Assembly: GCA_900317405.1 (NCBI GenBank) | Contig: ONGP01000018.1 | Coordinates: 1-64,000 of the forward strand | Direction: 5' to 3' | Source of the DNA: an uncultured Prevotella sp. | GTDB lineage: Bacteria > Bacteroidota > Bacteroidia > Bacteroidales > Bacteroidaceae | Length of the DNA: 64,000 nucleotides | Part shown: positions 33,357-44,593 of the stretch, one piece after another | Layout: every line of letters begins with the position of its first letter | How positions within the stretch are numbered: position 1 is the first letter of the stretch | Program-made: the position numbers and the translations under genes | The notes under the pieces: generated by a model | Told to the model about the DNA's origin: nothing | Database searches by the model: none | Seen by the model: the letters and a program-made list of their open reading frames with translations, nothing else

Positions 33357-34970
33357 TTATTTCATAATTCTCAACACTGGAGCAATCTTATTGCACGGTT
33401 GGGGCAGCGTCACTACCAGTCCCTCGGCAGTCTGTGTAGCCTTGAGCTTACCATAGCCCAGCAGGAAAACGCTGGTAATCGACTTCTTGAAATAGGTATT
33501 TCCCTTGGCTAGCGACTTGATAATCAGTCTGCCATCCTTTGGCCAACCCATAGCAGTGGCGTACAGGTACTTCTTGGTCTGATTGAAACGAACGTCGCGA
33601 TAGTCCATACCATTGTACTGTCCCTCGTTGAATCCCTGTGCATTTATCTCAATAACCTTTTCGGCTACAGGTCCCTCGCCAAACTTCACCCAAGGACGTG
33701 TGCCAAAGATGCTCTCGCCATTTGGAGTCATCCATGCTTCGAGTTCATCAAGGAACTGTGCCTCCTTCTCATCGTAAGTTCCATCGGCCTTAAGAGGAAT
33801 GTTGAGCAGCAGGTTGCCATTCTTTGATACGATGTCGACCAACTGCTTAACTATATTCTCGGATGTGCGATAGCCGTGCTTGTAGACGTTGGTATTATAG
33901 TGCCAGTCGCCTATGCAGTTGCAAGTCTGCCAAGGTTCAGAGATTATCTGGTTAGGAGCGCCACGCTCCACATCCCATGTGAGCGCCTTCTTCTGGTCTT
34001 CGTTCAGAATCTTGCCGAAAACAACACCACGAGGGTTCTTATTATAAAGATGTGTAGCGATCTTCAATCCGCAGTCGCTCACGGGATAGAACGGCAATAC
34101 TGTTACATCGAAGTAGATAAGGTCGGGATTGTAACGATTGATAGCATCGAGGGTGCGATCGTAGAAGTTGGTTACAAACTCCTCTGATGGAGGACATGCA
34201 CCATTGCCCCACCCCCACTGGGCGTGAATCTGCCCGTTGTTCCACGAGCGGTCGCTCATAGGATGATTCTGTGCATATAGTTTCTGCGGGTCGAGACCTT
34301 CCCACCATTTGCCCTTACCATCGGCCTTAGTGAGTTTTCCATCGTAATAAACACCTGCCCTAGAGCCATTCTGGTCGTAGCGCTGCGATGGCTCATACCA
34401 TGTCCATGCATGGTCGGCGTGGAACGAGATGCCAAGAGGCAATCCAGCCTTCTTGGCAGCTTTGGCCCAACCGTTGAGGAGATCCTTCTTGGGGCCGATA
34501 CGCATAGAATTCCACTCCTGATACTGCGAATCCCACAGGTCGAAATTGTCGTGATGATTACCCAGCACAAAGAAGTACTGCGCACCACAACGCTTATAGC
34601 GCTCAACCAGTTTCTCAGGATCCCACTTCTCGGCCTTGAAGAGTGGCAGGATGTCCTTAAATCCGAATTCTGACTGATGACCATAATGCTTCTTATGATA
34701 CTTGTACTGGTCGCTGCCCTCGATATACATGCCGCGAGCCATCCAGTCGCCCGAACCTTCTACACACTGAGGCCCCCAGTGAGCCCAGATACCGAACTTG
34801 GCATTGCGGAACCACTCTGGTGTCTGATGAGTCTCAAGCGACTGCCAAGTGGGCTGGAACTTACCCGTGAGCATCTTCTCATGCTTCTCGGATACTGGTA
34901 CATCATAAGTTTGAGCCATAGCTGCGGTTGTACCGCAGCATATGGCCATTGCTAAAATGCTTCTTATCAT
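33357..34970 (-). CDS. GH29 alpha-L-fucosidase, exported
   Basis: 537 residues with a signal peptide (ends AAMAQ). Family marks: EWFRNAKFGIWAHWGPQCVE at the start of the barrel, FFVLGNHHDNFDLWDSQYQEW with the conserved His pair, and NPDLIYFDVTV with the likely nucleophile Asp (about 285). It releases alpha-linked fucose. The gene lies between a rhamnose-mutarotase-family gene and GH2, so the operon probably strips fucose and then galactose from the same glycan. Confidence 0.93.
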   Translation of the reverse strand: MIRSILAMAICCGTTAAMAQTYDVPVSEKHEKMLTGKFQPTWQSLETHQTPEWFRNAKFGIWAHWGPQCVEGSGDWMARGMYIEGSDQYKYHKKHYGHQSEFGFKDILPLFKAEKWDPEKLVERYKRCGAQYFFVLGNHHDNFDLWDSQYQEWNSMRIGPKKDLLNGWAKAAKKAGLPLGISFHADHAWTWYEPSQRYDQNGSRAGVYYDGKLTKADGKGKWWEGLDPQKLYAQNHPMSDRSWNNGQIHAQWGWGNGACPPSEEFVTNFYDRTLDAINRYNPDLIYFDVTVLPFYPVSDCGLKIATHLYNKNPRGVVFGKILNEDQKKALTWDVERGAPNQIISEPWQTCNCIGDWHYNTNVYKHGYRTSENIVKQLVDIVSKNGNLLLNIPLKADGTYDEKEAQFLDELEAWMTPNGESIFGTRPWVKFGEGPVAEKVIEINAQGFNEGQYNGMDYRDVRFNQTKKYLYATAMGWPKDGRLIIKSLAKGNTYFKKSITSVFLLGYGKLKATQTAEGLVVTLPQPCNKIAPVLRIMK

Positions 34971-34987
34971 ACTTAGTTAGTAAAAGT

Positions 34988-35383
34988 TTATTCATACAGG
35001 TAAAACATTCGTTCCATCATTTGCCACTTCTCATCCGATGTACTGCCAGGCTTGCACTGCTGGAACATGGCTACATAGTCTTCCCATTCAGCCTGTCGTG
35101 GCAGTGTGGCTAGTTTTGCCATAGCACTGTCCCAATCAAAGTCAACAGGAGTTTCCACTATCATAAACAGGTGGTTGTCGAGTATGTAGATTTCCATCTC
35201 GAGTATGCCTACAGCCTTGATGCCCTCACGTATCTCGGGCCACGAGTGGTATCTGTCGTGAGCCTCCTTGTATTTGTCTATCAATTCAGGATCATTCTTC
35301 AAGTCCATCGTCTGACAGTACCGCTTTACCGGCATGCCATACTCCTTGCATCTGTAACCAGAGGTCTTATTGTTCGTATTCAT
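34988..35383 (-). CDS. L-rhamnose mutarotase family protein
   Basis: 131 residues from the ATG at 35383; an in-frame ATG at 35407 lies in the -7 box and is too early. The family pattern is clear: RYCQTMDLKNDPELIDKYKEAH, WPEIREGIKAVGILEMEIYI, and LFMIVET. Such proteins interconvert anomers of rhamnose; related ones act on fucose. Since the next gene downstream is a fucosidase, an anomerase for released L-fucose is plausible but not shown. The operon's promoter has TATCTTTG on the minus strand (35405-35412). Confidence 0.88.
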   Translation of the reverse strand: MNTNNKTSGYRCKEYGMPVKRYCQTMDLKNDPELIDKYKEAHDRYHSWPEIREGIKAVGILEMEIYILDNHLFMIVETPVDFDWDSAMAKLATLPRQAEWEDYVAMFQQCKPGSTSDEKWQMMERMFYLYE

Positions 35384-35404
35384 CTCTTTATTTGATTGTC
35401 GCTG

Positions 35405-35412
35405 CAAAGATA
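35405..35412 (-). promoter_or_regulatory. -7 box of the mutarotase-GH29-GH2 operon
   Basis: TATCTTTG on the minus strand, about 22 bases before the start at 35383. No TTTG is found at the right distance upstream, so activation by the divergent AraC regulator is plausible. Confidence 0.55.
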
Positions 35413-35556
35413 AGCGTATTTTTCCAATCCTGCGCTAATTATTGTCGACATTTAATAGCACAATATCGACATAATACTAAAAAAAACGATAAAAAGTTGC
35501 TAATCTCGAAAAATATTTGTTCTTTTGCAAACTGAGAACTCTAGAAACCTCGTATT

Positions 35557-39344
<3,788 letters not shown>

Positions 39345-39354
39345 AAAAAAATAC

Positions 39355-39362
39355 TACCTTTG
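39355..39362 (+). promoter_or_regulatory. -7 box before the outer-membrane/metallophosphatase pair
   Basis: TACCTTTG 24 bases before the ATG at 39386. A matching TTTG at -33 is not clear. It separates these two genes from the galactosidase transcript. Confidence 0.5.
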
Positions 39363-39385
39363 CAGAGGAAACTTAAAACATTTAT

Positions 39386-40102
39386 ATGAACAAACTAATC
39401 ATTATCCTGGGACTACTGCTCGGAGCTATGACTGCAAAGGCACAATTTGCATTTAACGGACAGCATAGTTACGATGGCGAGCACAAGAACGAATTGTCCG
39501 GCTATGTGATGGGTGGAACAAATGTCGTTTGCGGCGGATTTGGCGGACTGGAAGTATCATATCGCCGTCATTTCGACGATCATTGGCATGCCGGCGTAGA
39601 AGCGCAAGCACAGTTTGGCAAGCAGTTGTATTCTGCTGATGTGCAGGGTGGATACCATATGAAGTTTGGTTGGAGTGATTTCTTTCTTGATGGCAAGTTT
39701 GTATATAACAAATATCACCAATGGAATGCGAAGGAAACCATAGGCAACTTGTCACTCATGTGGGAGATGCCATACTTCTATCTGCGCGTAGGCGAATCAC
39801 TTATACACTACAAGGTTAACTCGCTAGGGTATACCGAACCACTAACATTTACCTTCGGATTCGGAGTCAACATCCGTCCACGCTGGTACCACTGGAACCT
39901 TGGACTCTTCTTCCGCAATCATGACGACTTCTACTATGAGAACTGGAACATCAACTGGGGATTACATTTCTACACACCAGCACCATTCATTAAGAATGCT
40001 AAACTGTTTGGCGAGTTCAACATTCGTCCCGCGGGCAGTATGAGCCAGTTGGCCTCGAAATATGAGACATCAGGAAAGTTAGGACTTAAATACGTATGGT
40101 AA
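39386..40102 (+). CDS. Outer-membrane beta-barrel-like protein, unknown function
   Basis: 238 residues with a signal peptide (ends MTAKAQ). The rest is alternating strands with many Trp and Tyr (VSYRRHFDDHWHAGVEAQAQ, FYYENWNINWGLHFY), ending KLGLKYVW, a typical last strand of an outer-membrane barrel of about ten to twelve strands. It has no recognised family. The metallophosphatase lipoprotein follows after 2 bases, so the two probably work together at the envelope. Confidence 0.75.
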   Translation: MNKLIIILGLLLGAMTAKAQFAFNGQHSYDGEHKNELSGYVMGGTNVVCGGFGGLEVSYRRHFDDHWHAGVEAQAQFGKQLYSADVQGGYHMKFGWSDFFLDGKFVYNKYHQWNAKETIGNLSLMWEMPYFYLRVGESLIHYKVNSLGYTEPLTFTFGFGVNIRPRWYHWNLGLFFRNHDDFYYENWNINWGLHFYTPAPFIKNAKLFGEFNIRPAGSMSQLASKYETSGKLGLKYVW

Positions 40103-40104
40103 TT

Positions 40105-41154
40105 ATGAAACAGTTTACACATTATATAATATTAGCTGCAGCAGCACTATTGTATTCTGCCTGCGATAAGGTCAGTCCCATCGGAGTTCTAGTTAGTGGC
40201 ACAGGTGTTGAGGATCGCGTAAAGATGTCGTACCAGTACTATATGGAGCATAAGGGCGAGTTTAAGATTCAAGACGCTTCTGACATGGACGAGTATACTT
40301 TCCTGGTAGGAGCCGACAGTCATCTTACAACCGACGATGGGCGTATGCGCGAGATGCTGCAGATGGGAATGGACAACAACGACCTGTTGTACGCTCATCT
40401 GGGCGATATTGCCGACACTAAGGCCGAGTATTATATTACACTCGAAGAACTGATAGACGAGTATCGCTGGAAATATGCCAAAAAACATTACCAGGAATTT
40501 TTTGGGGGCGACCCCGAGATTCCGTTTCAGGTAGATGATCCTAGCAGATACACATATATAGACACCTTGAATAACTTAATCTATAATGTCAACGAGATTC
40601 CTTATCCATTCTATCCTGTGGTGGGCAATCACGACATCACCCACAATGGATGGGCGCTATGGTCAAACATATTCCACTCGTCGTTCTACGATGTATATGT
40701 TCTGGTAGAGGATGATCCGTTGTCGTTCGATCACTTTATCTTCCTAGATTCGGCCAGCGGCACACTTGGACGCGAACAGGTGAAGTTAATAGAAGAAGGA
40801 GTGCTCGATGGACGTGACTACGAAAAGAATGGCTACCTTGTCCGTCACACCTTTGTGTTCAGCCACACCAACATTTTCCGTCCACGTGCCGTGGAGTTTG
40901 CTTCAACATTTCCACGCGAGGAGATGTTCTTCCTGCTGAATCAGTTTGAGAAGTGGGATACCAGAATGGTATTCCTAGGACATGTTCACAAGTGGGACTA
41001 TCAGCAGGAAGGTGTTACTGAATATCTAACACTCGACTCGATGTGCGAGGCTAATAACCCAGAGCCTGGCGACTATCTGGTGCGTGTACACGTAAAGAAG
41101 GACGGTACTGTTACTTGGGAGCACGTAAGAATGAATTATACTCCAAAGAAATAA
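40105..41154 (+). CDS. Metallophosphoesterase lipoprotein
   Basis: 349 residues from the ATG at 40105; an ATG at 40096 would overlap the gene in front and spoil the signal. The lipobox is LLYSAC. The calcineurin-like metal-binding set is complete: FLVGADSH, AHLGDIADTKAE, VVGNHDITHN, FVFSHTN and LGHVHKWD. It hydrolyses a phosphodiester or phosphomonoester outside the inner membrane; the substrate is unknown. Confidence 0.9.
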   Translation: MKQFTHYIILAAAALLYSACDKVSPIGVLVSGTGVEDRVKMSYQYYMEHKGEFKIQDASDMDEYTFLVGADSHLTTDDGRMREMLQMGMDNNDLLYAHLGDIADTKAEYYITLEELIDEYRWKYAKKHYQEFFGGDPEIPFQVDDPSRYTYIDTLNNLIYNVNEIPYPFYPVVGNHDITHNGWALWSNIFHSSFYDVYVLVEDDPLSFDHFIFLDSASGTLGREQVKLIEEGVLDGRDYEKNGYLVRHTFVFSHTNIFRPRAVEFASTFPREEMFFLLNQFEKWDTRMVFLGHVHKWDYQQEGVTEYLTLDSMCEANNPEPGDYLVRVHVKKDGTVTWEHVRMNYTPKK

Positions 41155-41165
41155 CTAGTCCTTTA

Positions 41166-42110
41166 TTATACGATGTTTTGCGGTTGTCCGCTTGCAAAGG
41201 CCTTGACATTGTCAATTGTCACCTGTATCAGGCGTGCGCGTGCCTCGACTGTGGCCCAGGCAATGTGAGGTGTAGTGTAAGCATTGGGCAGCCCCAATAG
41301 CGGGTTGTCCGCCTTTGGCGGTTCTTCGGTCAGTACATCGGCACAGAATGCATAGAGGCGCTTGGCCTTTAGTGCATCAGCTACAGCCTGATCGTCGACA
41401 AGCGGTCCGCGACCAGTGTTGATAAGTATGGACGTGGGCTTCATCAGTTTCAGTGTGTCGGCATTAATCAGATGGTGCGTATCGGGGGTTAGCGGACAAT
41501 GCAGCGACAAAACATCTGACTGTGCAAGCAATTCGATTAGCGAAGCCTTCTTTATGCCCTCGGGCAGAGTAGTCTTGCTGGTCAATGCTATCACATTCAT
41601 GCCAAAGGCCTGTGCTATCTGGGCCACACGCTTACCAATGTTACCAAGACCTACGATACCGAAACTCTTGCCAGCAAGTTCTGTGAGCAGAGTATCGGAA
41701 TAGCTAAAGTCGGCACTATTTGTCCATCGTTCGGCACGATTCTGCACAGCGTAGTGCTCCACTCGGTTGGTTACGGTGAGCAAGTGTGCAAACACCATCT
41801 GTGCCACGCTTTCGGTGCTATAGGCAGGCACGTTGGTTACTATGATGCCTCGATGGTGTGCAGCCTCTATGTCGACCACATTATACCCTGTGGCCAGTAC
41901 GCCTACGTACTTGAGTCGAGGCAGTTGCGCCATTACCTCCTTGGTTATCAGCACCTTGTTAGTAAGCACAACATCTGCATCAGCTGCTCTTGCCACTGTC
42001 TCGTCGGCACTGGTACGCTCGTAAACCACCAGCTCGCCAAGTGTCTCAAGTTCTTTCCACGACAAATCGCCGGGGTTGGCTGTGTAGCCATCAAGTATAA
42101 CTATCTTCAT
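41166..42110 (-). CDS. D-2-hydroxyacid dehydrogenase
   Basis: 314 residues in the family of glycerate and lactate dehydrogenases. Nucleotide-binding motif VGLGNIGKRVAQIAQAFG, catalytic Arg in NTGRGPLVDD, Glu in LTEEPPKADN and His in TPHIAWATVEARAR. It reduces 2-keto acids, most likely hydroxypyruvate, with NAD(P)H. Promoter boxes on the minus strand are at 42130-42137 and 42157-42160. It converges on the metallophosphatase gene with an 11-base gap. Confidence 0.95.
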   Translation of the reverse strand: MKIVILDGYTANPGDLSWKELETLGELVVYERTSADETVARAADADVVLTNKVLITKEVMAQLPRLKYVGVLATGYNVVDIEAAHHRGIIVTNVPAYSTESVAQMVFAHLLTVTNRVEHYAVQNRAERWTNSADFSYSDTLLTELAGKSFGIVGLGNIGKRVAQIAQAFGMNVIALTSKTTLPEGIKKASLIELLAQSDVLSLHCPLTPDTHHLINADTLKLMKPTSILINTGRGPLVDDQAVADALKAKRLYAFCADVLTEEPPKADNPLLGLPNAYTTPHIAWATVEARARLIQVTIDNVKAFASGQPQNIV

Positions 42111-42129
42111 AAATCTAATTGTTTTGGCG

Positions 42130-42160
42130 CAAAGATAGTAATTACTTGTGAATCCTCAAA
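42130..42160 (-). promoter_or_regulatory. Promoter of the D-2-hydroxyacid dehydrogenase gene
   Basis: On the minus strand TTTG (opposite 42157-42160), 19 bases, TATCTTTG (opposite 42130-42137), 20 bases before the start. Confidence 0.7.
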
Positions 42161-42228
42161 ACAAAAACTCTAAAATTTTCGTAAGGTTATCCCAAATTGC
42201 AGTTTTTTTTATCATTGTAGGAATAATA

Positions 42229-42260
42229 TTTGGTTATATCGGTGGAAATGTGTTCCTTTG
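42229..42260 (+). promoter_or_regulatory. Promoter of the kinase-AraC/pdxST operon
   Basis: TTTG at 42229-42232, 20 bases, TTCCTTTG at 42253-42260 (first base off consensus). The start codon at 42266 is only 5 bases on, so the transcript would be nearly leaderless. Confidence 0.55.
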
Positions 42261-42265
42261 CACCC

Positions 42266-43159
42266 ATGAACAAGACGATACTGACAATAACAGGTAGCGA
42301 CGGAACCGGTGGTTCGGGTGTGCAGGCCGACATCAGGCTGATAAGCAAGCTTGGTGGAACAGCTGCATCGGCCATCACATCGATAACTGTGCAGAACACA
42401 CTGGGTATCCAGGAGTTCCACGACCTGCCAGCATCGGTGGTACGTCAACAGGTGGAAGCAATCATCAACGACTTGCAGCCACAGATAATAAAGATTGGTC
42501 TACTGCGACGCATAGACGTGGTGGAGATGCTTGCCGAGGTGCTACAACGCTACAAGCCACAACACATAATCTATGCACCCGTACTGACATCAACAAAAGG
42601 CGAACAGCTGGTAGAGCCGAAGGTGTATGAGGCAATTGAACGACTGCTGATACCTATGTGCACAGTGGTATTGGCACCCAATGACCTACCTGTAGGTCCT
42701 CGCCGGCACGGTGCTGCCAACCAACTGGCTTCAGCATTGGCATACTACCTAAGTCTGGACGAGAAAGTGAGTGATGCCACACTACACGCTCAGGCATATC
42801 TGAAGCAGTTGCCTGCCGATTATGCCGAAGGCAACACACGCAGCGAGGAACTGTACAACCAATTTCTGGATGCAGTGGAGCACTACTACAACCGCTATGC
42901 CGATGTGGCCTTCTACGCAGAGCAGTTGAATGTAAGTGCACGCTATCTGGGCCAGGTAACAAGACAGATTGCCAACCGATCGCCCAAAGCTATAATAGAT
43001 GAACGAATAACCAACGAAATAGCCAAACTTATAACCACCACAAACAAACCGCTGAAAGACGTGGCCCAACTGCTGGGATTCTCGTCGCAAGCACACTTGT
43101 CGCGCTTCTTCAAGAAACGAAAAGGCGTGTCGCCTACCGAATATCAACATAAACAATAA
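42266..43159 (+). CDS. Degenerate ThiD-like kinase domain fused to AraC DNA-binding domain; likely vitamin B6 regulator
   Basis: 297 residues from the ATG at 42266, the start that begins the kinase fold (NKTILTITGSDGTGGSGVQA). The first 190 residues match hydroxymethylpyrimidine/pyridoxine kinases up to VLAPNDL. The segment of about 60 residues that normally follows is missing, and the catalytic GTGC loop (THGTGCTLS in ThiD) is replaced by RHGAANQLA. The last 100 residues are an AraC double helix-turn-helix (FYAEQLNVSARYLGQVTRQI, LKDVAQLLGFSSQAHLSRFF). pdxS begins 9 bases downstream. The reading is a catalytically dead kinase used to sense a B6 vitamer or pyrimidine and control pdxST. Residual catalysis cannot be excluded. 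Confidence 0.85.
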   Translation: MNKTILTITGSDGTGGSGVQADIRLISKLGGTAASAITSITVQNTLGIQEFHDLPASVVRQQVEAIINDLQPQIIKIGLLRRIDVVEMLAEVLQRYKPQHIIYAPVLTSTKGEQLVEPKVYEAIERLLIPMCTVVLAPNDLPVGPRRHGAANQLASALAYYLSLDEKVSDATLHAQAYLKQLPADYAEGNTRSEELYNQFLDAVEHYYNRYADVAFYAEQLNVSARYLGQVTRQIANRSPKAIIDERITNEIAKLITTTNKPLKDVAQLLGFSSQAHLSRFFKKRKGVSPTEYQHKQ

Positions 43160-43168
43160 ATAACAAAA

Positions 43169-44044
43169 ATGACAAACGAAAGACGTGATTTAAACCGCCA
43201 GTTGGCTCAGATGCTGAAGGGTGGTGTGATAATGGACGTGACTACTCCAGAGCAGGCAAAGATAGCCGAAGAGGCCGGAGCCTGCGCAGTAATGGCCCTG
43301 GAACGCATACCTGCCGATATACGTGCAGCAGGTGGTGTAAGCCGTATGAGCGACCCGAAAATGATCCGCGGAATACAGGAGGCAGTAAGCATACCAGTAA
43401 TGGCAAAATGCCGTATCGGACACATAGCCGAGGCACAGATTCTGCAGGCTATCGAGATAGACTATATCGACGAGAGCGAAGTGCTGAGTCCGGCCGACAA
43501 TATCTATCACATAGATAAGACTAAGTTTGACGTGCCATTTGTTTGCGGTGCAAAGAACCTGGGCGAAGCACTGCGCCGTATAGCCGAGGGTGCCACAATG
43601 ATACGTACCAAAGGTGAGCCAGGAACAGGTGATGTGGTGCAGGCAGTTAGTCACATGCGACTGATGCAGAGCGAGATTCGCCGACTAGTAAGCATGAGCG
43701 AGGACGAACTGTATGAAGCAGCAAAGCAACTGCAGGCACCATACGAGTTGGTGAAGTTTGTACACGACAACGGCAAACTACCAGTAGTGAACTTTGCCGC
43801 AGGAGGTGTGGCCACACCAGCCGATGCTGCACTTATGATGCAATTGGGTGCAGAGGGCGTGTTTGTGGGCAGCGGTATCTTTAAGAGTGGCAACCCACGC
43901 AAGCGTGCCGCAGCTATAGTACAGGCAGTGACCAACTATAAGGATGCAAAGATGCTGGCTGAGCTGAGCGAAGACCTTGGAGAGGCGATGGTAGGTATCA
44001 ACGAACAGGAGATAGAACTGCTGATGGCAGAAAGAGGAAAATGA
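43169..44044 (+). CDS. pdxS: Pyridoxal 5'-phosphate synthase, PdxS subunit
   Basis: 291 residues. It condenses ribose 5-phosphate, glyceraldehyde 3-phosphate and ammonia to pyridoxal phosphate. Family blocks are intact: [65 protein letters not shown] with a catalytic Lys, [12 protein letters not shown], and [19 protein letters not shown]. The stop overlaps the pdxT start (ATGA), so the two subunits are made together. Confidence 0.98.
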   Translation: MTNERRDLNRQLAQMLKGGVIMDVTTPEQAKIAEEAGACAVMALERIPADIRAAGGVSRMSDPKMIRGIQEAVSIPVMAKCRIGHIAEAQILQAIEIDYIDESEVLSPADNIYHIDKTKFDVPFVCGAKNLGEALRRIAEGATMIRTKGEPGTGDVVQAVSHMRLMQSEIRRLVSMSEDELYEAAKQLQAPYELVKFVHDNGKLPVVNFAAGGVATPADAALMMQLGAEGVFVGSGIFKSGNPRKRAAAIVQAVTNYKDAKMLAELSEDLGEAMVGINEQEIELLMAERGK

Positions 44045-44589
44045 GAATAGCAGTATTGGCCCTGCAAGGGGCATTTATAGAGCACGAGCAGATGCTGCAG
44101 AAGCTTGGCGTTGAGACGTTTGAAGTGCGCCAGTTACACGACTGGGAACAGTCAAAAGACGCACTGGTATTGCCTGGCGGTGAGAGCACTGTGCAGATAC
44201 GGCTGCTAAAGGAACTGGGACTGTTTGAGCCTATACGTAAGGCTATAGCCGACGGACTGCCGGTACTAGGTACTTGCGCAGGAATGATATTACTGTCGGA
44301 AGGATATCTAGGCACGATGCACATACGTGTGCGACGTAACGCATATGGCCGACAGCTAGGCAGTTTTCATACCACAGACCACGTGGAGGGAATTGGCGAG
44401 GACGTGCCCATGACATTTATACGTGCTCCGTATATAGAAGAGATAACTGCTGATGACTGCACCCCAATAGCAAAGGTGGACGGCCGTATAGTGGCCGCCC
44501 GCCAGGGTAATCAGATAGCTACAGCTTTTCATCCAGAGCTAGACAACGATACCAGACTGCACAAGCTGCTGGTATCGCTGACTAGCTAA
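44041..44589 (+). CDS. pdxT: Pyridoxal 5'-phosphate synthase glutaminase subunit
   Basis: 182 residues, class I glutaminase that supplies ammonia to PdxS. Motifs: LPGGESTVQ, the nucleophile Cys in [10 protein letters not shown], and the catalytic His-Glu pair in AFHPEL near the end. It overlaps pdxS by 4 bases and ends 4 bases before the convergent barrel gene, with no terminator hairpin between them. Confidence 0.97.
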   Translation: MRIAVLALQGAFIEHEQMLQKLGVETFEVRQLHDWEQSKDALVLPGGESTVQIRLLKELGLFEPIRKAIADGLPVLGTCAGMILLSEGYLGTMHIRVRRNAYGRQLGSFHTTDHVEGIGEDVPMTFIRAPYIEEITADDCTPIAKVDGRIVAARQGNQIATAFHPELDNDTRLHKLLVSLTS

Positions 44590-44593
44590 ATGG

